From Streptomyces sp. NBRC 110611 (lineage in GTDB: Bacteria; Actinomycetota; Actinomycetes; Streptomycetales; Streptomycetaceae), in contig NZ_BBUY01000001.1 of the NCBI RefSeq assembly GCF_001590865.1, positions 323,607 to 387,606 of the forward strand: a stretch of 64,000 nt of DNA, in the 5' to 3' direction. The position numbers were made by a program, and so were the translations under genes. Shown one piece after another: positions 8,301-18,758 of this stretch. Under the pieces are notes generated by a model. The model was not told where the DNA came from. It saw only the letters and a program-made list of their open reading frames with translations, and ran no database searches. Every line of letters starts with the position of its first letter. Position 1 is the first letter of the stretch.

Positions 8301-9133
8301 GGGCGCCGACCCCCTTCCGGCGCGCTCGATACCGACGTCGACTCGCCGCCGTCCAGTACGGCGAGTTCGTCCTCCCGTACCAGATCGAAGCGGAGTGCCA
8401 GTGAGACCAGTGACTCCTTCTTGCCGTTGAGCCGCGGGCCGCCGGCGACCGCCTCCGGCGGCTGCTTGAGACGCAGCTTGACCGCCAGATAGTCGATGTT
8501 CCACTGGACGGAGGCCCGCCCGGCGGCCGGCCACAGCGGGCGCAGCCGCTCGGCCACCTGGTCGACGGTCGGCAGCGGCGCGTGCGGGGCGCCGCGCAGC
8601 CGGGGTTCGCACAGGGCGGCGAGGACCTGGAAGTAGCGCTTGCCGCGGTCGAGGGGGAAGGCGAGGGCGGTGGCGTCGCCGTGGTCCGCGGCGCCGGATA
8701 CCAGCTGCGCCTCGTCGAAGTAGTCGTGCCGGGGCGCCCAGACGTCGAAGGTGACGAGTTCATCGCCGGCCGGCAGGACGACCCGGGAGAACTCGAACGG
8801 GACGGGTGCGTCGGCCCGCCGGGGGGCGACCTTGATGTGTTCGCCCGCTCCCTCCGGGTTCTCGACCACGTAGGTCTGCCGGACGCTGCGGTTGCTCAGG
8901 GTCCAGAAGGAGCCGGTCGCGGTGATCTCGCCGGCCGTACGGGAGACCCCGGGGTGCGCGAGGGTCAGCCGGTGGCAGTGGGGCGGTGCGGCCCCCGGTG
9001 CGGGCCGGGTTGGCGGGTCGGGCCAGGCCGGCGGTGCCGGGCTCCGGCCGAAGAGCAGAGATTGGCCCGGTCCGAGCCGGATCTGGCCGGCGGGTCCGGT
9101 GCAGTGTGCGGGAACCACGATGACACTGTCCAT
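8297..9133 (-). CDS. FHA-domain protein coupled to the downstream kinase
   Basis: The 278-residue protein has an N-terminal forkhead-associated fold: a GR pair (29-30), SR after a His/Pro-rich insert (64-65), and the Asn of TLSNRS (81). These are the usual phosphothreonine-contacting positions. The C-terminal half (about 130-260) looks like a small folded domain with FPLDRGKRYFQVLAALC and NIDYLAVKLRLK; it may be a winged-helix-like module, unrecognised by me. Its last codon overlaps the kinase start, so the two are made together and the FHA protein is a likely substrate reader or scaffold for the kinase. Confidence 0.82.
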   Translation of the reverse strand: MDSVIVVPAHCTGPAGQIRLGPGQSLLFGRSPAPPAWPDPPTRPAPGAAPPHCHRLTLAHPGVSRTAGEITATGSFWTLSNRSVRQTYVVENPEGAGEHIKVAPRRADAPVPFEFSRVVLPAGDELVTFDVWAPRHDYFDEAQLVSGAADHGDATALAFPLDRGKRYFQVLAALCEPRLRGAPHAPLPTVDQVAERLRPLWPAAGRASVQWNIDYLAVKLRLKQPPEAVAGGPRLNGKKESLVSLALRFDLVREDELAVLDGGESTSVSSAPEGGRRP

Positions 9134-9233
9134 GTGTCGTCCCCTCCCCCGAGGAATTCCACCGGGAAGGCTAGGGCCTGCGTCGGGCCCGGTGTTGCCG
9201 GTACGCCCCGATTGGTGGCGAGCTGTTACAGGG

Positions 9234-9280
9234 CGCGGACACGGCCTGCTGGGAGTCGGACGCGGACACGGCCTGCTGGG
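9234..9280. repeat. 20-bp direct repeat
   Basis: A 20-base unit beginning CGCGGACACGGCC occurs at 9234-9253 and again at 9261-9280, a 27-bp period. It lies in the 252-bp gap between two minus-strand genes, upstream of the FHA gene, where a promoter for the FHA-kinase pair is expected. Only two copies exist, so it is not an array. Confidence 0.6.
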
Positions 9281-9310
9281 GAGCCGGGCGCGCGGACGCG
9301 GACAGCGGAG

Positions 9311-9350
9311 AGGCCCGCGCCGGGAATTCGCCAGTGTCCGGTGCGGGCCT
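9311..9350 (-). terminator. Hairpin downstream of the 202-residue membrane-protein gene
   Basis: AGGCCCGCGCCGG (9311-9323) pairs with CCGGTGCGGGCCT (9338-9350) with one mismatch and a 14-base loop, 36 bp after the stop codon at 9386. It probably ends that transcript before the FHA-kinase pair. Confidence 0.6.
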
Positions 9351-9385
9351 CGATGGTGCGCGGTGGGCGCGGGGGCGCGGTGGTG

Positions 9386-9994
9386 TCAGTAACGCGGGCG
9401 GTTGAACCAGGCGTTGCCGTCGTCCTTGGCGACGAAGACCAGCACCAGGACGCCCAGGACCGTGTGGACCAGGCCGAACGGGAAGCTGAACAGGCTCAGC
9501 ATGGTGTTGGCCACGCCGAAGACGATGGTGCCGATGCGGACGCCGCTGCCGCCGTTGCCGAACTGCGCGGCCAGGGTGATCGCGGCCGCGGTGAAGATCA
9601 CGATGACCACGATCGCTGCGATCAGCAGGCCCTTGCCGACGTTGAACGCCGTGATGGCGTCCTGGCCGGCGTACGGCGAGGCGTTGTGCGAGGCCTTGCT
9701 GACGCCGCCGAGCCCCGCCACGGCGAGGATCAGGCCGATCAGGTTCAGGCCGGCGAGTACGAACAGCATCACCCGGGCGGCCTTGACCGCACCGGGCATC
9801 ACCATCGGGTACGGCGGCTGCGGCATCCCGGGTATCCCGGCCATACCGGGCATCCCGGCGCCGCCCGCATACGGGCCGTATGGGCCGGGCGCGGGTGCAG
9901 GCGCGGGCGCTGGTGCCGGCTGCTGCTGGGGGTAGCCGTAGCCGGGCTGCTGGCCCGGCGGCGGACCGTAGGGGTTCTGGTTGGGGTAGCTCAC
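9386..9994 (-). CDS. Four-helix membrane protein with Pro/Gly/Tyr-rich N-terminus
   Basis: This is a 202-residue protein. Residues 1-65 are a low-complexity cytoplasmic tail (PNQNPYGPPPGQQPGYGYPQ, then a PAPA run and GMPGM repeats). Four hydrophobic segments follow, starting at VMLFVLAGLNLIGLILAVAGL and ending at GLVHTVLGVLVLVFVAK. It resembles DUF4064/DUF4190-like actinobacterial proteins. No enzyme motif is seen. The neighbouring RDD protein has the same kind of tail, so the two may act together at the membrane or be related by tail exchange. Confidence 0.8.
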   Translation of the reverse strand: MSYPNQNPYGPPPGQQPGYGYPQQQPAPAPAPAPAPGPYGPYAGGAGMPGMAGIPGMPQPPYPMVMPGAVKAARVMLFVLAGLNLIGLILAVAGLGGVSKASHNASPYAGQDAITAFNVGKGLLIAAIVVIVIFTAAAITLAAQFGNGGSGVRIGTIVFGVANTMLSLFSFPFGLVHTVLGVLVLVFVAKDDGNAWFNRPRY

Positions 9995-10028
9995 GAGCGG
10001 TGCCCTTCAAGCGACTTGAACGGAGCCA

Positions 10029-10064
10029 CGAAGGCCCCGATCGCTGGTTGCGAGGGGGCCTTCG
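10029..10064 (-). terminator. Hairpin downstream of the RDD gene
   Basis: CGAAGGCCCC (10029-10038) pairs perfectly with GGGGCCTTCG (10055-10064) across a 16-base loop. It lies between the RDD gene stop and the start of the next minus-strand gene, so it likely ends or attenuates the RDD transcript. Confidence 0.6.
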
Positions 10065-10106
10065 AGGAGAGGAGCGCGGCGGGCCGGGGCGGCGCCCCGG
10101 ACCGGC

Positions 10107-10898
10107 TCACTTGGTCTTGACGACCACCGTGCCGACGATCTTGTCCGCGAACGTCTGGGACTTCTCGTCCCACAGCGGCCACAGGTAACCGAGGTCACAC
10201 GGCAGCCCGTCCAGGAAGTGGCACAGCTTGCGCACGAAGGCCATACCGAAGCCGATGGGCTGACCGGTGGTCTCCTTGACCAGCATGATGCCCAGCGCCT
10301 TCTTGCCCGGCGACTGGCCCGTCTTGCCTTCCTTGGCGACGATGAAGAGCGCCGCGACGAGGGTGATGATGCCGGCGAGAAGGAAGAGGATGACGGCGCC
10401 GACCGGGAAGCTGGCGCTGGCCGTCGAGGCCTGGTTGTAGGCGTCGCTGATGCACTGGTAGTCACCGGGCGGGCAGGACGAGGTGTCCGGGGCCTTGTAC
10501 GAGGACGCCGAGCCGGCCGCCACGGCGATACCGATGAAGTACAGAATGGCCGGGATCACACCGATGATGAGCCCGTCGATCAAGTACGCGCCGACCCGGG
10601 CGCCCCAGCTCGCGTAGCCGGTCGGCATGCCCGGCATCATCCCCGGCATACCCGGCTGCCCGTACGGGGCCGCCGGCTGCTGCTGCGGGTAGCCGTAGCC
10701 CGGCTGACCCTGCGGCGCGGCGGGCGGCTGCTGGCCGTACGGGGCCTGCGGCGGGGTCTGCTGCGGGTACCCGTAGCCGGGCTGGCCCTGCGGCGCGGCC
10801 GGGGGCTGCTGCCCGTACGGAGCCTGCGGCGGCTGCTGGCCGTACGGGGCCTGCGGCGGCTGCTGGCCGTAGGGGTTGTTCGGGTCACCGAAACTCAT
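10107..10898 (-). CDS. RDD family membrane protein with repetitive PYGQQPPQA tail
   Basis: The 263-residue protein begins with about 100 residues of repeats (PYGQQPPQA, QGQPGYGYPQQ) encoded by near-identical DNA units. The RDD domain follows: YASWGARVGAYLIDGLIIG with the Arg and Asp of the family, a loop with two Cys (SSCPPGDYQC), then KEGKTGQSPGKKALGIMLV and a final helix region. RDD proteins are integral membrane proteins proposed to move small solutes or ions; function here is not proven. The tail may phase-separate or bind partners, but that is speculation. Confidence 0.9.
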   Translation of the reverse strand: MSFGDPNNPYGQQPPQAPYGQQPPQAPYGQQPPAAPQGQPGYGYPQQTPPQAPYGQQPPAAPQGQPGYGYPQQQPAAPYGQPGMPGMMPGMPTGYASWGARVGAYLIDGLIIGVIPAILYFIGIAVAAGSASSYKAPDTSSCPPGDYQCISDAYNQASTASASFPVGAVILFLLAGIITLVAALFIVAKEGKTGQSPGKKALGIMLVKETTGQPIGFGMAFVRKLCHFLDGLPCDLGYLWPLWDEKSQTFADKIVGTVVVKTK

Positions 10899-11208
10899 CT
10901 GCTGTTTTCCTCCGTTGGGTCAGTGGGGGACGACGCGGCATGACTCGGAGGAAAAACAGATTTCACTGGCCACCCCCCGACGAAGCCTGCGGCACTGTAC
11001 GGCAATCCTTCTAGTTGCACGTTGAGTCTGTCCAGTCAAGAGCTCCTGCTGTTGTTCAAGTGCAATGATCAATTTCGGCCACAAGGCCGGGTGCGACCGT
11101 TCCTGAGCAGCGCAGCAGGGCGTCCCGGAGTGGCCGGACGAGTCGTGCCGGAGGGCTCGCGTCCGCCCTGATTGGAACGTGGCCGCCCTCATCCGGGAGG
11201 ATGGGGTC
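10899..11208. other. Divergent RDD/folD intergenic region, no gene
   Basis: No supported coding frame. It contains a short inverted pair TTGCAC (11015-11020) and GTGCAA (11060-11065) and locally AT-richer sequence around 11010-11075, consistent with a promoter for folD. The GGGAGG ribosome site of folD is at 11195-11200. Confidence 0.4.
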
Positions 11209-12063
11209 ATGACTGCCCAGATCCTGGATGGCAAGGCCACCGCAGCCGCTATCAAGTCAGAGCTCGCCGTGCGCGTCGAGGCGCTCAAGGCCAAGGGTGT
11301 GGAGCCCGGCCTCGGCACCCTCCTGGTCGGTGACGACCCGGGCAGCCGCTGGTACGTCAACGGCAAGCACCGCGACTGCGCCCAGGTCGGCATCGCCTCG
11401 ATCCAGCGCGAGCTGCCGGCGACCGCCACCCAGGAGGAGATCGAGGCGGTCGTACGGGAGCTGAACGAGGACCCGGCCTGCACCGGCTACATCGTCCAAC
11501 TCCCGCTCCCCAAGGGCATCGACACCAACCGCGTCCTGGAGCTGATGGACCCGGCCAAGGACGCCGACGGGCTGCACCCGATGAGCCTGGGCCGGCTGGT
11601 GCTGGGCATCGAGGGCCCGCTGCCGTGCACCCCGTACGGGATCGTCCAGCTGCTCCGGCGGCACGGCGTCGAGATCAACGGCGCGCATGTGGTGGTCGTC
11701 GGGCGCGGTGTCACCATCGGCCGGCCGATGCCGCTGCTGCTGACCCGCAAGTCGGAGAACGCCACGGTGACCCAGTGCCACACCGGCACCCGGGACCTCT
11801 CCGCGCACCTGAAGCAGGCCGACATCATCGTCGCCGCCGCCGGAGTGCCGCACATCATCAAGCCGGAGGACGTCAAGCCCGGCGCGGCCGTCCTGGACGT
11901 CGGGGTCAGCCGTGACGAGGCCGGGAAGATCATCGGCGATGTGCACCCGGGCGTCGCCGAGGTGGCGGGCTGGGTGGCCCCCAACCCGGGCGGGGTCGGC
12001 CCGATGACCCGTGCCCAGCTGCTGGTCAATGTCGTCGAGGCGGCCGAGCGCGCGGCCGGCTGA
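11209..12063 (+). CDS. folD: Methylenetetrahydrofolate dehydrogenase/cyclohydrolase
   Basis: FolD interconverts 5,10-methylene- and 10-formyl-tetrahydrofolate, supplying the one-carbon donor used by PurN and PurH. Visible motifs are [18 protein letters not shown] with catalytic Lys53, [21 protein letters not shown], the nucleotide-binding [12 protein letters not shown], and [15 protein letters not shown] near the end. The 284-residue length is typical. I start at ATG 11209 after GGGAGG; an upstream ATG at 11179 would add ten poor residues. A DUF3017 gene follows 27 bp downstream. Confidence 0.97.
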   Translation: MTAQILDGKATAAAIKSELAVRVEALKAKGVEPGLGTLLVGDDPGSRWYVNGKHRDCAQVGIASIQRELPATATQEEIEAVVRELNEDPACTGYIVQLPLPKGIDTNRVLELMDPAKDADGLHPMSLGRLVLGIEGPLPCTPYGIVQLLRRHGVEINGAHVVVVGRGVTIGRPMPLLLTRKSENATVTQCHTGTRDLSAHLKQADIIVAAAGVPHIIKPEDVKPGAAVLDVGVSRDEAGKIIGDVHPGVAEVAGWVAPNPGGVGPMTRAQLLVNVVEAAERAAG

Positions 12064-12090
12064 GCCCTGAGACCGGAAGGACGGCCAGCC

Positions 12091-12600
12091 ATGGCTGCCG
12101 AAGCGCATTCGGACGGCGCCTCCGAGCCACAGCGCTCTCCGGAACGCTCCGGGGGACGTTCCCCGCAGCGCTCCCCGGAGCACACGCCGGGACGTTCCCC
12201 GGAGCACACGCCGGGACGTACCTCGCGCCGCTTTCCGATGCTGACCCGCGATACCGCCCGGCCGGAGGGCGGCGGACGGGCCGCCTCGGGCGACTACCCG
12301 GCGCCCGCCCGGCAGTGGCCACTGCTCGTCGTGATGGGCGGGGTCGCGCTCGGGCTGCTGCTCGTCGCGCTGGACGTGTTCCGGATCGGCGCGATCATCG
12401 TCGGGCTGTCGCTGCTGGCCGGTGCGGGGCTGCGGTGGGCGGTGCCGTCGGTGGGCATGCTGGCCGTGCGCTCCCGCTTCACGGACATGGCGACGTACGG
12501 GCTGCTCGGCTTCGTGACCGTGATGCTGGCGCTGATGGTGCAGCCCAAGCCGTGGCTGCGCATCCCGTTTCTCGACGACATCGTGCACTTCACCGTGTGA
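12091..12600 (+). CDS. DUF3017 family membrane protein
   Basis: The 169-residue protein has a charged Ser/Pro/Glu-rich N-terminus (1-65) containing a duplicated RSPEHTPG segment, then three hydrophobic segments (PLLVVMGGVALGLLLVAL, IGAIIVGLSLLAGAGLRWAV, and LLGFVTVMLALMV). DUF3017 genes commonly follow folD in actinomycetes, as here. No biochemical role is established. The pair probably shares a promoter and ends at the hairpin at 12611-12653. Confidence 0.88.
   Translation: MAAEAHSDGASEPQRSPERSGGRSPQRSPEHTPGRSPEHTPGRTSRRFPMLTRDTARPEGGGRAASGDYPAPARQWPLLVVMGGVALGLLLVALDVFRIGAIIVGLSLLAGAGLRWAVPSVGMLAVRSRFTDMATYGLLGFVTVMLALMVQPKPWLRIPFLDDIVHFTV
12173..12220 (+). repeat. Tandem 24-bp repeat inside the DUF3017 gene
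   Basis: A 24-base unit starting CCCCGGAGCACACGCC occurs twice head to tail (12173-12196 and 12197-12220) with one difference. It encodes RSPEHTPG twice, so the cytoplasmic tail length can change by slippage without a frameshift. Confidence 0.8.
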
Positions 12601-12610
12601 CCGCCGTGCG

Positions 12611-12653
12611 CCGCCTGCCTGCCCGGCGGGCCGGGCGGCGGCCCGGCAGGCGG
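12611..12653 (+). terminator. GC-rich hairpin after DUF3017
   Basis: CCGCCTGCC (12611-12619) pairs perfectly with GGCAGGCGG (12645-12653), with more GC complementarity inside the loop. It begins ten bases after the DUF3017 stop and precedes the UvrA-like gene. Confidence 0.6.
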
Positions 12654-12758
12654 TGGCCCGGCGGGCGGCGGAACCTTTCCGTCACCCGGGTCGTTCGGCG
12701 GAAACGGGCCATACATTCCGGCATTCCGGCCGGCACCGGGCCACACCATGGAGACACG

Positions 12759-15172
<2,414 letters not shown>

Positions 15173-15173
<1 letters not shown>

Positions 15174-15214
15174 CGGCGGCCCGTCCTCTCCCCCGACAGA
15201 GGACGGGCCGCCGT
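15173..15214 (+). terminator. Perfect 17-bp hairpin after the UvrA-like gene
   Basis: ACGGCGGCCCGTCCTCT (15173-15189) and its exact complement at 15198-15214 flank an 8-base loop. The stem begins at the last base of the TGA stop. This is a textbook Streptomyces terminator. Confidence 0.85.
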
Positions 15215-15537
15215 CCTCCCCCGTTACTGGCGGAGGCGGCGCGGGGTGGACCGCGCCGCCCGGGGTGGTGCGACACCGACTGTGCCCGGTCCCGGCACGG
15301 GCTTGCCAGCGGTCCCGCACCAGCCGGGACTCCGTGGGACGTCCCCGGCGCTGACCTGCGGGGATGGCGCCGCACCGGACGTCGCGCTGGGACGGAGGAG
15401 CCGGAGACGAGGTGGTCCGGATGTCCGGATGCCGTGCGGAATGCGGGAAAACGGGAACCGGAGGGCGGATCCGGGCCATCATCTGAGCACAAGGGGGCTC
15501 ATGCCTCGGGGGGCAACGAACGCGTATGGGGTGGAAC
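15215..15537. other. Intergenic region upstream of the XRE pair, no gene
   Basis: No coding frame with a credible start or family match is seen on either strand. It presumably contains the promoter of the coupled XRE genes. A G-run (around 15508-15513) lies near the start. Confidence 0.4.
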
Positions 15538-16398
15538 ATGTCGCGTTGGAAGGGGCTGCCCGCATCACTCGACCATCGGGTGCGGCAGCTCGTCGTACAG
15601 CTTCGGAGACTGAAAGACCACAGCGGACTCAGCCTGGCCGCGCTCGCCGCCAAGACCTCGTACAGCAAGTCGTCGTGGGAGCGCTACCTCAACGGCAAGA
15701 AGCTGCCGCCGCGCGATGCGGTGGAGGCGCTGGCACGGGTCTGCGGCGTCGACGCGACCCGGCTGCTGGTACTGCACGAGGTCGCGGCACAGGCCTGGGA
15801 ATCCGGCCGGGAGGGGGAGCCGGCCACCGTCGGTGCCGAAGCGGGGCCGGATGCCATCGCCGGGGGCACGGCTGTCGCCAAGGACGTAGAGGACGCAGAG
15901 GGCGCGAAGGGTGCGAAGGGTGCACGGGGTGGACCGCTGGCCTCCCGAGGGGGGCCGGCCGTGCCGGCTGTGCTGGCCGTGCTGGCCGTGCTCGTCGTGG
16001 CCGGTGCGGTGCTGCTGGTCGTCCGGCCGTGGCAGCACGCGCACGACACCGATGCCCGGCCGGGTACGGACACCACGGTGGTCGGCCGGAGCGTCAGCGC
16101 CGCACCGACGTTCAGCCGACGGCCGGGGGAGACCTTCACCTGCCAGGTGCGGCGCACGGCAGGCGCCCTGTCCGCCGGGCACAGCCGTACCGCCACGGCG
16201 ATCCTGGGCAACGGCGTCAGCGGCTGGGAGACCGTCGAGGCGCAGTGTCTGCTGCGCCACCACGGGTTCGACCCGGGCCCGGTGGACGGCATCGTCGGCG
16301 AGCGCACCATGCGCGCCGCCAAGCGTCTGCAGAGCCGGGCCGGGCTGCCGCCGGACGGGATCGTGGGGCCCGACACCTGGAAGGTGCTCCGCCGGTGA
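15538..16398 (+). CDS. Transmembrane XRE regulator with extracellular peptidoglycan-binding domain
   Basis: About 286 residues. The N-terminal XRE-type helix-turn-helix (about 14-80) reads LVVQLRRLKDHSGLSLAALAAKTSYSKSSWERYLNGKKLPP as consecutive pieces of one domain. A Gly/Ala-rich linker leads to a single membrane helix (PAVLAVLAVLVVAGAVLLVV). The outer part ends with a PG_binding_1 fold (VEAQCLLRHHGFDPGPVDG, then TMRAAKRLQSRAGLPPDGIVGPDTW). DNA-binding inside and wall-binding outside suggests one-protein envelope sensing. The start may also be ATG 15526. It overlaps the next gene by four bases (GTGA). Confidence 0.85.
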   Translation: MSRWKGLPASLDHRVRQLVVQLRRLKDHSGLSLAALAAKTSYSKSSWERYLNGKKLPPRDAVEALARVCGVDATRLLVLHEVAAQAWESGREGEPATVGAEAGPDAIAGGTAVAKDVEDAEGAKGAKGARGGPLASRGGPAVPAVLAVLAVLVVAGAVLLVVRPWQHAHDTDARPGTDTTVVGRSVSAAPTFSRRPGETFTCQVRRTAGALSAGHSRTATAILGNGVSGWETVEAQCLLRHHGFDPGPVDGIVGERTMRAAKRLQSRAGLPPDGIVGPDTWKVLRR

Positions 16399-17270
16399 GC
16401 GGCAACCGCAGCGAGCTTCGTGACGGCGTCGAGAGCGCCCGACTGGCCTCCGGATTGCGGGAGTTGAGGGCGCGTACGGGGCTGAGCCTGGTGGCGCTCG
16501 CCGCCCGGACCGCGTACAGCAAGTCGTCGTGGGAGCGCTACCTCAACGGCAAGAAGCTGCCGCCGCGCGATGCGGTGGAGGCGCTGTGCCGACTTGCCGG
16601 TGAGCCGGCCGGGCGGCTGGTGGCGCTGTGGGAACTGGCGGACGCCGCCTGGAGCGGCCGGGCGGCACCGGGCGGAACGGACACCGGGCGGAGCGACCTC
16701 GTACGGAGCGATGCCGGGCCCCGGAAGGCGTCACGACGGCCTCGACCTCGGCTTCGGCCCTGGCTCCGGCGCCGGGGTGTGCCGTTGGCGGCCGGTGCGG
16801 GGCTCGGCGGGCTGGCGATCGTCGCGGCGCTGGCCCTTTGGGCCGGAGAGGGGCGGGGGCAGGACCCGGGCGGGGGAGGGGCGAACGCCGCGCCCACGCC
16901 CTCCGTGGTGACCGGCTGTCGCGGGTCGGCGTGCGACGGCGAGGACCCGTACTCGATGTCCTGCGGAGTCGCGGATCTGGTGGAGAAGCTCACGGAGCGA
17001 ACCACCGCCGGAGGGCGGCACATTGAGATCCGTTACGCCGAGGCGTGCGGCGCGGCCTGGGGACGGCTCCGCAGCGGCCGGATCGGCGACCGGATGGAGA
17101 TCGTGGTGCCGGGGGTGAAGCCGCGGTCGGTACGGGTGAAGGACCGCTTCGACGCCGAGGGGTACCTGGTCACGTCGATGGCCGCGGCGGCGCGCGGACC
17201 GCAGGACATCCTGCTCTGCCTCTACCCGGCGGACGGCGCGCCCCGGGAGTGCGTCGCGGGCCCGGGCTGA
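16395..17270 (+). CDS. Transmembrane XRE regulator with DUF2690-type C-terminus
   Basis: From GTG 16395, overlapping the previous stop, the protein has 291 residues. It starts SGNRSELRDGVESARLASG, followed by an XRE helix-turn-helix very similar to that of its neighbour (shared YSKSSWERYLNGKKLPP). A basic stretch precedes one membrane helix (LAAGAGLGGLAIVAALALWA). The outer domain has four Cys residues (TGCRGSACDG, SMSCGVADL, EACGAAWGRL) and the pattern IEIRYAEACGAAW typical of DUF2690. The tandem arrangement suggests duplication followed by exchange of the outer domain. Confidence 0.85.
   Translation: MSGNRSELRDGVESARLASGLRELRARTGLSLVALAARTAYSKSSWERYLNGKKLPPRDAVEALCRLAGEPAGRLVALWELADAAWSGRAAPGGTDTGRSDLVRSDAGPRKASRRPRPRLRPWLRRRGVPLAAGAGLGGLAIVAALALWAGEGRGQDPGGGGANAAPTPSVVTGCRGSACDGEDPYSMSCGVADLVEKLTERTTAGGRHIEIRYAEACGAAWGRLRSGRIGDRMEIVVPGVKPRSVRVKDRFDAEGYLVTSMAAAARGPQDILLCLYPADGAPRECVAGPG
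16513..16586 (+). repeat. 74-bp identical segment shared with 15659-15732
   Basis: Bases 16513-16586 and 15659-15732 are identical over 74 positions. They encode the recognition-helix half of both XRE domains (YSKSSWERYLNGKKLPPRDA and a few residues more). Flanking sequence in the two genes differs clearly, including at silent sites, so this block looks like a gene-conversion tract. Confidence 0.85.
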
Positions 17271-18666
<1,396 letters not shown>

Positions 18667-18681
18667 GCCCTCGCTTCTGAT

Positions 18682-18717
18682 CCGAGCCCGCACGGTCACA
18701 ACGCCGTGCGGGCTCGG
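18682..18717. terminator. Bidirectional hairpin between mdh and the WD40 gene
   Basis: CCGAGCCCGCACGG (18682-18695) pairs perfectly with CCGTGCGGGCTCGG (18704-18717) around an 8-base loop. The flanking genes converge, so it can serve both. Confidence 0.85.
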
Positions 18718-18758
18718 GGCATTGAGGGAACGTCACGCTTCTGGTCCCTGTTCAGGCC

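Noticed and set aside
8301..8612. N-terminal extension of the kinase frame
   Set aside because: Overlaps the FHA gene out of frame and is low-complexity; ATG 8300 makes the usual ATGA coupling.
9234..9280. Possible CRISPR-like repeat
   Set aside because: Only two copies, 7-bp spacer and no cas genes.
12315..12758. N-terminal extension of the UvrA-like frame
   Set aside because: Translation is Arg/Ala-rich and overlaps DUF3017 in another frame; family homology begins after ATG 12759.
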